From Myxococcota bacterium (GTDB lineage Bacteria > Myxococcota_A > UBA9160 > UBA6930), in assembly GCA_028285625.1 (NCBI GenBank), contig JANQOX010000009.1:1-46357 (forward strand): a stretch of 46,357 nt of DNA, in the 5' to 3' direction. This document shows positions 21,580 to 27,947 of the stretch, one piece after another (the stretch's first letter is position 1; each line of letters opens with the position of its first letter). The notes beneath the pieces are model-generated. The model ran no database searches and had not been told where the DNA came from. It was given only the letters and a program-made list of their open reading frames with translations. The position numbers and the translations under genes were made by a program.

Positions 21580-22446
21580 TCAACGCGCCGGGCAGCCGGA
21601 CAGCTCTGCCGCCCGGCGTCGCCGCCAATCCTCGTAGCGTTCGCGCAGGGTCCGGGTCGCCGGGCCATCGTCGGGCGCCGGCTCGTAGTCGGCGACCAGA
21701 CCCCAGGCGACCTCGGCCGGTCCGAAACGCCGGGGCACCACCAGGGACAGGCTCGGTGACGTGCGGTCTTCGCCCGGCCGAGCCACCGAGAGCAGCGCGG
21801 TCAGGGCCGGCGCTTCGGCCGGGCAGCGCGCGTCGCCCCCGGCCGCCGCGCCGGCCTCGAGCGCGCGCATCAGACGCTCGCCCAGATCGGGTGCGCAGCC
21901 ATCCTCTCTTGGCGCGGCGTCGTGAAACCCCGCGAAGCTGCTGGCCACGACCTCGGGCCCGCGCAGCAGGTTGCCCTGCACCGAGACGGCCCCCTCGCTG
22001 CGCGATCCCGACCAGGGCGAGACGCCTTCGCCCGTTGCAGCCGCGGCCGCGGGCTCCGGGTCGAGCCTCACCACGCCGTATTGGCGCACCTTCCACGAGC
22101 CCCAGGGCCGCCAGGGGTCGAAGCCGGGGTCGGTGATCGTCTCGAGAACCTCGGCGGGGCTGCTCCCGCCGCGTAGCAGGTCGACGCCATGGTCCCGGGC
22201 CGACCAGTTCGTGGTGGCCTGGGCCAGGATCACGCCCACGTCGGGGACCAGCCCCTGGATGTACTCGATACCGATGGTGCAGGTCGCTGCGGCCACCCCC
22301 ACCTCGCGCGTCTCGGGGTCGACGGCGGCAATCGACCAGGTGGCGCGCGCCGCCTGGCCAGGCCCGAGCACCAGCCCGATCGCCATGACGATTGCGGCCG
22401 TCCGCGGGCTGCGGTGGCGATCGGGGAGCGGCCGTCGGGCGGTCAC
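21580..22446 (-). CDS. DUF1028 secreted Ntn-hydrolase-like protein
   Basis: A 288-aa DUF1028 protein. A signal peptide (about residues 1-36, ending AARA) precedes TWSIAAVDPETREVGVAAAT, the family N-terminus, in which the first Thr/Ser after processing would be the Ntn-type nucleophile; GIEYIQGLVPDVGVILAQA and SVQGNLLRGPEVV follow. Enzymatic activity is unproven for the family. GTG 22446 lies six bases after TATGCT with no Shine-Dalgarno, so leaderless start is predicted; it heads the operon. Confidence 0.85.
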   Translation of the reverse strand: MTARRPLPDRHRSPRTAAIVMAIGLVLGPGQAARATWSIAAVDPETREVGVAAATCTIGIEYIQGLVPDVGVILAQATTNWSARDHGVDLLRGGSSPAEVLETITDPGFDPWRPWGSWKVRQYGVVRLDPEPAAAAATGEGVSPWSGSRSEGAVSVQGNLLRGPEVVASSFAGFHDAAPREDGCAPDLGERLMRALEAGAAAGGDARCPAEAPALTALLSVARPGEDRTSPSLSLVVPRRFGPAEVAWGLVADYEPAPDDGPATRTLRERYEDWRRRRAAELSGCPAR

Positions 22447-22452
22447 CCCGCG

Positions 22453-22458
22453 AGCATA
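22453..22458 (-). promoter_or_regulatory. -10 box TATGCT of leaderless DUF1028 operon
   Basis: TATGCT on the minus strand, six bases before GTG 22446. Confidence 0.55.
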
Positions 22459-22524
22459 CCGGCAGGGGGCCGGATGCGATGCGGCCATCGGGGAGGGCCG
22501 GGGCCCGCCGGAGCCAGAAACAAT

Positions 22525-22553
22525 GCGGCCCCGGGCACCATGCCCGGGGCCGC
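22525..22553 (-). terminator. Perfect GC hairpin after padR
   Basis: A perfect 13-bp stem (22525-22537 with 22541-22553) around a 3-base loop, 52 bases past the padR stop. On the minus strand it is followed by CATTGTTTC, only modestly T-rich, so termination is likely but not certain. Confidence 0.6.
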
Positions 22554-22605
22554 TCGGGGGCGAAATTTGGTGGCGGGTCGGTTGGGTCTCGCCCCCTTCG
22601 GAAAA

Positions 22606-23163
22606 TCAACCCTGGCTCTGGCTTCTCTCCCGCTTCTCCATGGCTGCCTGGAGCTGACCACGCAGCTCCTGGAGCAGCTCGACCTGCAGCTCTGCATGGG
22701 CCAGTCCGGATTCACGCATGAAACGGACGAAGAATGTCGAGAACGCCTCGGGGTTGGCGAGGTCCGAGCGCAGCGAGGCCGCCTGGCCCCGGGAAAGCTC
22801 GATCTCCTTGTCGATCCACCCGATGGCGTCGCCCAGGTTCTCCGGCTTCGCGAAGAACAGCTTGAGGAAGAGGGGCACCTTGCTCTGGGTGTGCCCCTCC
22901 GGCGGAAGCGTGCGCCAGCGGGCGAGTTCTTCGCGGCCCGCGTCGGTGATCTCGAACACCTTGCGGTCGGGGCGTCCGTCGGCCGAGCGCTCGCGTCGGT
23001 GCGCGACCAGGCCGTCCTCTTCGAGCTTGCGCAGGCTCGGGTAGATGGCGGCGAGGTTCACCGGCCAGAACGACGAGATGCCCTCTTCGAGCACGCGCTT
23101 GATCTGGTAGCCGTGGGTCGGCGCGTAATCGACGATTCCGAGGATGGCGTGGCGCAGGGACAT
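22606..23163 (-). CDS. PadR-family transcriptional regulator
   Basis: A 185-aa PadR regulator with an N-terminal winged helix (LRHAILGIVDYAPTHGYQI at 3-21, SSFWPVNLAAIYPSLRKLEEDGLV at 30-53 with the usual Y-P-x-L-x-x-L motif, then the DRKVFEITDAGREEL wing) and a C-terminal helical dimerisation domain (Vir_act_alpha_C type). Divergent from cysH across an AT-rich, palindrome-rich gap, so it probably controls itself and perhaps cysH. The ATG lacks a clear Shine-Dalgarno. Confidence 0.92.
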   Translation of the reverse strand: MSLRHAILGIVDYAPTHGYQIKRVLEEGISSFWPVNLAAIYPSLRKLEEDGLVAHRRERSADGRPDRKVFEITDAGREELARWRTLPPEGHTQSKVPLFLKLFFAKPENLGDAIGWIDKEIELSRGQAASLRSDLANPEAFSTFFVRFMRESGLAHAELQVELLQELRGQLQAAMEKRERSQSQG

Positions 23164-23180
23164 GGGGGATGGGGCGCATC

Positions 23181-23219
23181 ATAATAGGATGGTTCCCATG
23201 GTTGCAACGTTCATATGAT
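23181..23219. promoter_or_regulatory. AT-rich divergent promoter/operator region padR-cysH
   Basis: For padR, minus-strand TTGCAA (23202-23207) and TATTAT (23181-23186) are spaced 15 bp; for cysH, TATGAT (23214-23219). Between them palindromes run back to back: CCATGG 23196-23201, GTTGCAAC 23201-23208, AACGTT 23206-23211, CATATG 23212-23217. The low GC stands out strongly. Likely binding place for the PadR protein. Confidence 0.5.
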
Positions 23220-23225
23220 GATTTC

Positions 23226-23350
23226 GAGCACCAAGGTGCCCCACACGGAGGGCCCGGGCCGGGCCGTAACCCACTCGGCAGATTCTGCATCCATCTGCTA
23301 TGGATCTCGGCCCAGCGCCCACCGTAGATCTCCCACTGGAGGGGAGAGAC
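23226..23350 (+). other. Structured 5' leader of cysH, unassigned
   Basis: About 125 bases between the predicted start and the TTG of cysH. It holds hairpins GCACC/GGTGC (23228-23239) and GCAGAT/ATCTGC (23278-23298). I could not match it to a known sulfur or SAM riboswitch. Confidence 0.3.
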
Positions 23351-24130
23351 TTGACCCAGCCTGCCATCGAAGCGGTTCAACCGCAGGTAAAGACTTTGAA
23401 TTCCAGAAGTTTGGAAGATCTGGATTCCGGACGCCTGGAATCGTTGGACGCGCGCGAAATCCTTACTTGGGCGGTGGAGAATTATCACCCGAACCTCGCG
23501 CTCCAGTGCTCCTTCGGAAACCCCGAGGGGCTCGTGATCCTCGACATGCTGCAGGGCATCGAGCCCTCGGCGCGGGTATTCACGCTGGACACGGGCCGCC
23601 TGCACCAGGCCACCTATGACCTGATCGACCGGGTGCGCGACCGCTACGACGTGGCGGTCGAGGTGGTGATGCCCGACTCGCAGCAGGTCGCCTCCATGGT
23701 GCGCGACCACGGCATGAACCTGTTCTACGAGTCGCTCGAGAAGCGACAGCTCTGCTGCCGGCTTCGCAAGGTCGAGCCGAGCCGCCGCTACCTGGCCGAC
23801 CTCGACGCCTACGTGACGGGCCTGCGCCGAGGAGACATCGTCACCCGCCAGGACACCCGCAAGGTCGAGATCGACGCGGACGGTCGCCTGGTCAAGATCA
23901 ACCCACTGGTGGACTGGAGCAGCGACGACGTCTGGCGCTACGTGCGCGAGCACGGCGTGCCCGTGAACCGTCTGCACGCACAGGGTTTTCCTTCGGTGGG
24001 CTGTGGTCCGTGCACGCGCGCGGTCAAGCCCGGTGACGACGTGCGCTCGGGTCGCTGGTGGTGGGAGAACCCCGACACCAAGGAGTGCGGCCTGCACGTC
24101 GACGAAGAGGCAGACGGCTCGGGCATCTAG
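23351..24130 (+). CDS. cysH: Assimilatory adenylyl-sulfate (APS) reductase CysH
   Basis: A 259-aa CysH-family reductase making sulfite from activated sulfate. The paired cysteines C135-C136 (KRQLCCRLRKVEP) and C218-x2-C221 (VGCGPC) are the [4Fe-4S] ligands that mark the APS-using type; C246 in KECGLH is the catalytic cysteine. The TTG at 23351 is preceded by GGAGGGG at ideal spacing; an in-frame ATG at 23300 would add 17 residues unlike the family and lacks a Shine-Dalgarno. No other sulfate-assimilation gene is in the window. Needs a 4Fe-4S cluster, which the SUF system can supply. Confidence 0.93.
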   Translation: MTQPAIEAVQPQVKTLNSRSLEDLDSGRLESLDAREILTWAVENYHPNLALQCSFGNPEGLVILDMLQGIEPSARVFTLDTGRLHQATYDLIDRVRDRYDVAVEVVMPDSQQVASMVRDHGMNLFYESLEKRQLCCRLRKVEPSRRYLADLDAYVTGLRRGDIVTRQDTRKVEIDADGRLVKINPLVDWSSDDVWRYVREHGVPVNRLHAQGFPSVGCGPCTRAVKPGDDVRSGRWWWENPDTKECGLHVDEEADGSGI

Positions 24131-24154
24131 GCGAGGGCGGCCCGCCCGCGGCGC

Positions 24155-24160
24155 TATGCT
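24155..24160 (+). promoter_or_regulatory. Putative -10 box TATGCT
   Basis: gcTATGCT, 20 bases before the ATG of the Tat-exported split-barrel gene, which also has AGGAGG: a leadered promoter. Confidence 0.4.
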
Positions 24161-24180
24161 GCGGCCGAGGAGGCCACCCG

Positions 24181-24726
24181 ATGATCGACCGCAGACGCTT
24201 CGTGCGAGGCGCGCTCGCGCTCTCTGGACTCGCCGCCGCCGCACCGCTCTGGCGCGCCTGGCCCGCCCACGCAGACGCCCACGGCCACGCCACAGCCGGT
24301 GGCCTGTCGGCCGAGACCACCCAGCTTCTCGAGAAGAGCGGCTTCGTCTACGTGTCGCCCCTGCGCGCGTCGGGCGCCGAGAGCAAGTGCCACGGCGAGG
24401 TCTGGTTCGGCTACGTCGACGGTGCGGTCCATCTCGTGACCAGCAGCGACTCGTGGAAGGCGCGCAGCCTCGCAGACGGCGCCGGCAGCGCGCGCGTCTG
24501 GGTCGGCGACCACGGAACCTGGAACGGCGGCGCCAACGAGGCCTTCCGCAAGGCGCCGCACTTCGACGCGGACGTCACGGTCTCGAAGGACGCCGCGTTG
24601 CTCGACCGCCTGATGACGATCTACCGCGAGAAGTACCCCGACGGCATCGGCAAGTGGGAGCCGCGCTTCCGCAGCGGCTTCGCGTCGGGCGAGCGCGTGC
24701 TGCTGCGCTACGCGCCCCGCGGCTAG
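24181..24726 (+). CDS. Tat-exported FMN/F420-binding split-barrel-like protein
   Basis: A 181-aa protein whose N-terminus carries a twin-arginine signal (DRRRFVRGAL then a hydrophobic stretch to about residue 32). The mature part resembles pyridoxamine-phosphate-oxidase-like split barrels: SGFVYVSPLRASGAESKCHGEVW, GAVHLVTSSDSWKARSL, then ARVWVGDHGTW. These bind FMN or F420 and are usually cytoplasmic, so Tat export of a folded, cofactor-loaded protein makes sense. Substrate unknown. ATG chosen for the AGGAGG upstream and the clean Tat start. Confidence 0.7.
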   Translation: MIDRRRFVRGALALSGLAAAAPLWRAWPAHADAHGHATAGGLSAETTQLLEKSGFVYVSPLRASGAESKCHGEVWFGYVDGAVHLVTSSDSWKARSLADGAGSARVWVGDHGTWNGGANEAFRKAPHFDADVTVSKDAALLDRLMTIYREKYPDGIGKWEPRFRSGFASGERVLLRYAPRG

Positions 24727-24779
24727 CACGGCGGCGGGCGGCAGGGGGGCGCCGGGGTGCTCCCGGCCCGAGAAGACGG

Positions 24780-25175
24780 CTAGCGGCCCTCGGCCTCGGC
24801 CCGTTCGGCTTCGACCTGGAGCAAGGCGAGGTCGGCCATCGGGTCGTGCTGCCGCCGGTAGTTCGCGCCGCGCCCGTTCAGCGTGACGACGCGTTCGCCC
24901 GTGCCCGGGTCGCCCAGCTGGATCACGCGCTTGCGCAGCTGCGAGACGAGCTCGGCGGTTGACCCGCGCGAAGACGGGCGCGCCTCGTCCACCGAGCAGC
25001 TGCCGGCGGGCTCTGCGATGCCGACGAAGCTCGGAAACGCCACGCTCATGGCGGGCTCTGCCCGTTCGACACTCATGGCCTCTTCGGCGTGGGCGACCCG
25101 CACGCCCGGCGATGCGAGCGCGAGGGTGCCGAGGAGGCAGAGGGCACCGGCGATGGAGGATGCATGCGTGGTCAC
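24780..25175 (-). CDS. Hypothetical secreted protein
   Basis: A 131-aa protein with an N-terminal signal peptide (SIAGALCLLGTLALA, cleavage near VAHA-E). The mature part is about 100 residues, with one cysteine (SCSVDEA), a segment STAELVSQLRKRVIQLGDPG and an acidic/Ala-rich C-terminal helix. I do not recognise a family. GTG 25175 was chosen because it starts the signal peptide and has GGGGA upstream. Codon pattern matches the neighbours. Divergent from the first histidine kinase. Confidence 0.5.
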   Translation of the reverse strand: MTTHASSIAGALCLLGTLALASPGVRVAHAEEAMSVERAEPAMSVAFPSFVGIAEPAGSCSVDEARPSSRGSTAELVSQLRKRVIQLGDPGTGERVVTLNGRGANYRRQHDPMADLALLQVEAERAEAEGR

Positions 25176-25282
25176 CGGGTCCCCATCGACGCGACCTCTG
25201 GGGCCCTTGAGGCGTGCCCTGCGGGGCGCCCGAGGGGGCCGCGGCCGGAGTCTGCGGGGCCGCCCCCGGGGAGGCCGCGCGC

Positions 25283-25288
25283 TACCAT
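25283..25288 (+). promoter_or_regulatory. Putative -10 box TACCAT of kinase operon
   Basis: gcTACCAT, 24 bases before the first kinase ATG, which has GGAG; leadered promoter of the same gcTAnnnT form. Confidence 0.4.
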
Positions 25289-25312
25289 GCGCCCCCGCGC
25301 CCACGGAGTGGC

Positions 25313-27877
25313 ATGAACCCCATCGCCACGCACCGATTCCGCCAGGCCACCGCGGCTGTGGCCATTGCCTGGGCCCTGCTTGCCGGGGTGGCGGGCCTGC
25401 GCGCCAACGTCGAAGCCGCGTCGGCGCCCTCGATGCCGGTCTCCACGTCGGGCGCCGCGGGTCGCGCCGTGGTTCACGACGCCACCGAGCAGGCGCGCGC
25501 GGCGGGTGTGGAGGTGCGCGACCGCCTGCTGCTCATCGACGGCACGTCGATGAGCAGTTGGTTCCGCAGCGGGGGGTTGCGCAACCTCGCCGCGGGCCGC
25601 ACCCAGAACTACACGTTCGAGAAGCCCGACGGCACCCGGTTCTCGGCCGACCTGCTGCCGGGCGAGCCGGGCGAGTTCTCGACCGGGTTGCAGCGGCTCG
25701 TGGACGTGGGCATGCCCGTGGTCGGGCTCATCTACCTGGTGATCGGGATCGCCGTCTGGCGCCTCAAGAACGAGCGCCCCGAATCCTGGGCCCTGATGCT
25801 GTTCTGCTCGGTGACGAGCGCCCTGCTCTTTCTCTCCGGGCCGGCCTACCCGCTGTCGTGGGTGCTCTTGAGCGTGACGATCCCGATGATCGGCGCGACC
25901 GCCTTCCACCTGTTCACGACCTACCCGATCGAGCCCCCCTGGATCGTGCGCCATCCGGACGTACGAACGGGCGTCTACGCCATCGCGGCCACCCTCGCGA
26001 CGCTCTCGGTGTTCGAGCCGCGGCTCGGTCGCGCGGCTTCGCTGGTGCCGGCGGCGAGCACCTTCTTCTCGGTGGGCGCATCGCTGATCTGCCTGGGCCT
26101 CGTGTCGTCCGAGCGGCTCCGGCACCCGGGCACCACGGCGGCGGCTCGATCCGACGTGATGCTGCTCGGCGGGCTGCTGTCGTTCGTGCCCGTGATCAGC
26201 CTGCTGCTCTACCACTACGTGTTCGGGACGACCTTCCCGTGGACGGTGGGCCTGCTCGGGTTCTTCGTGTTTCCGGCGGCCGTCGGCTACGGCATCGTGC
26301 GCAAGGACCTCTTCGACCTGCGTGGCGTGGCCCGGGGGTCGGCAGCCTACGGCGCCGTCACATTGGCGATCACGGGGGTCTTCGCCCTTCTCGTCACCTT
26401 CGCCGATGCGCTGGTGTCGCGGTTCAGCCTGAACGCGCGCTCGCCCGTGTTCTCGGTGCTGTTCCTGTTTCTTGCGATCCTGGCCTTCAACCCCCTGCGC
26501 AGCCGCGTGCAGCGGCTCGTGGACCGCACCTACGACCGCGATCGCACCGCCTACCGGCGGGCCGTGCGCGAGATCTCCGAGGCCATGGTGTCGATGCTGT
26601 CGGTCAAGGAGATCGTGGACCGCATCCTGGTGGCCGTGACCGACACCATGGGCGTCGAGCGCGCGATGGTGTTGCTGCTCGAAGAAGACACCGAGGACCT
26701 GATCCCCCAGGCCACGCGTGGCGACTGGGACGACGACGCGGTCTCTGCGCGCTTCCCCGTGGACCACCCCATCTGCCGCACGCTGTGGATGCGGCGCACC
26801 TCGCTGGTGCGCGACGACTTCGACGACGAGGACGATCCCGAGATTCGCGAAGCGTGCCGCGACGTATTCGACTCGCTCGACGCGGAGTTGCTGATGCCGA
26901 TCCTGTTCGGCGTCGAGCTGCTCGGCGTGATCGCCGTGTCGCGAAAGCTCTCGGGCGAGCGGTTGGGTCCCGACGAACGCCAGCTGCTGCGCACGCTCGC
27001 CAACCAGAGCTCGATCGCCATCGAGAACGCCAAGGCTTTCGACGAGATCGCCAAGCTCAACGAGACGCTCGAGGCGCGGGTCGAGGACCGGACGCTCGAG
27101 CTTCGCGAGACCCAGGCCCTGCTGGTCCAGAGCGAGAAGATGCGATCGCTCGGCCAGATGGTGGCCGGCGTCGCCCACGAGCTGAACAATCCCATCGGGT
27201 TCGTGCACGCCAACCTGCAGCTGCTCGAGGACTACGTGACGCGGCTCGAACAGACCGAGCCGGGTGACGAGAAGCGCGACCGCGCGCGCGACGCCATCGG
27301 CAAGCTGCTGGTTCGCAGCCGCGAGGGCACCGAACGCGTGAAGCAGATCGTGCAGGACCTTCGCACGTTCTCGCGAACCGATCAGGCCGAGCTCCAGGAG
27401 GTGCGGCTCGAGGAGGAGATCGACCGCACGCTTTCGCTGATGGAGCCCCGTCTGAAGGGAGGCGTCACCATCGAGCGCGAGTACGAGGGTCTCGAGCCGA
27501 TGCGGTGCTACGCCGGCCAGCTGAACCAGGTGTTCATGAACCTGCTGATGAACGCGTGCGACGCCATGGACGGCCGCGGCGTCATCACGATCCGCACGAG
27601 TACGACGCCGAAGGGTGTGCGTCTCGAGTTCGAGGACGATGGCCCCGGCATGCCCCCGGACGTGCAGGAGCACATCTTCGAGCCGTTCTACACGACCAAG
27701 CCCGTCGGCAAGGGCACCGGGCTCGGGCTCTCGCTGTCGCACGGCATCATCGAGCGCCACGGCGGCACCATGGAGGTGAAGTCCGAGGTCGGGCAGGGCA
27801 CCTGCTTCGTGCTCCAACTGCCGCACGAACTACCCGAGGAGCTGGGCGAAGCGGCCGGCGACGGGGCGTTCGCATGA
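25313..27877 (+). CDS. Membrane sensor histidine kinase 1 (PDZ-like, TM, GAF, HisKA, HATPase)
   Basis: An 854-aa sensor kinase. Order: TM near 11-28; PDZ-like extracytoplasmic region (VEVRDRLLLIDGTSM, about 70-130); a block of about seven TM helices (about 140-390); the linker AFNPLRSRVQRLVDRTYDRD; a GAF domain (about 430-590); coiled coil ([18 protein letters not shown]); HisKA with His622 in GVAHELNNP; HATPase with N-box LLMNACDAM, DDGPGMP, TTKPVGKGTGLGLSLS. No receiver domain and no response regulator is adjacent, so the partner lies elsewhere. It is a full-length tandem paralog of the next kinase, of identical length. Its stop overlaps a micro-ORF start. Confidence 0.9.
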   Translation: MNPIATHRFRQATAAVAIAWALLAGVAGLRANVEAASAPSMPVSTSGAAGRAVVHDATEQARAAGVEVRDRLLLIDGTSMSSWFRSGGLRNLAAGRTQNYTFEKPDGTRFSADLLPGEPGEFSTGLQRLVDVGMPVVGLIYLVIGIAVWRLKNERPESWALMLFCSVTSALLFLSGPAYPLSWVLLSVTIPMIGATAFHLFTTYPIEPPWIVRHPDVRTGVYAIAATLATLSVFEPRLGRAASLVPAASTFFSVGASLICLGLVSSERLRHPGTTAAARSDVMLLGGLLSFVPVISLLLYHYVFGTTFPWTVGLLGFFVFPAAVGYGIVRKDLFDLRGVARGSAAYGAVTLAITGVFALLVTFADALVSRFSLNARSPVFSVLFLFLAILAFNPLRSRVQRLVDRTYDRDRTAYRRAVREISEAMVSMLSVKEIVDRILVAVTDTMGVERAMVLLLEEDTEDLIPQATRGDWDDDAVSARFPVDHPICRTLWMRRTSLVRDDFDDEDDPEIREACRDVFDSLDAELLMPILFGVELLGVIAVSRKLSGERLGPDERQLLRTLANQSSIAIENAKAFDEIAKLNETLEARVEDRTLELRETQALLVQSEKMRSLGQMVAGVAHELNNPIGFVHANLQLLEDYVTRLEQTEPGDEKRDRARDAIGKLLVRSREGTERVKQIVQDLRTFSRTDQAELQEVRLEEEIDRTLSLMEPRLKGGVTIEREYEGLEPMRCYAGQLNQVFMNLLMNACDAMDGRGVITIRTSTTPKGVRLEFEDDGPGMPPDVQEHIFEPFYTTKPVGKGTGLGLSLSHGIIERHGGTMEVKSEVGQGTCFVLQLPHELPEELGEAAGDGAFA

Positions 27878-27943
27878 GCCCGCATCCGCGCGGCGACGGG
27901 GTGTTCGCATGAGCCACTCACGGCGCGGCGACGAGGCCGCGGC
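27839..27943 (+). repeat. Three tandem 35-bp repeats at the kinase 1/kinase 2 junction
   Basis: Units 27839-27873, 27874-27908 and 27909-27943. Units 1 and 2 share 16 of 17 bases at their right half (GGCGACGGGG..GTTCGC); units 2 and 3 share ATGAGCC and GCGCGGCGACG. Each unit is one base short of a multiple of three, so every repeat shifts the frame. Confidence 0.8.
27874..27912 (+). CDS. 12-codon micro-ORF 1 (MSPHPRGDGVFA)
   Basis: ATG 27874 overlaps the TGA of kinase 1 (ATGA) and its own TGA overlaps the next micro-ORF's ATG. The peptide ends like kinase 1 itself (GDGAFA), as expected from repeat duplication. It may be translated by termination-reinitiation or be a passive relic. Confidence 0.4.
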   Translation: MSPHPRGDGVFA

Positions 27944-27947
27944 ATGA
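27909..27947 (+). CDS. 12-codon micro-ORF 2 ([12 protein letters not shown])
   Basis: ATG 27909 overlaps micro-ORF 1's stop, and its TGA overlaps the kinase 2 ATG at 27944. All three junctions are ATGA, spaced exactly 35 bases. Confidence 0.4.
   Translation: MSHSRRGDEAAA

Noticed and set aside
23221..23350. SAM or other known sulfur riboswitch before cysH
   Set aside because: None of the conserved core sequences I know could be matched; only generic stem-loops are seen.
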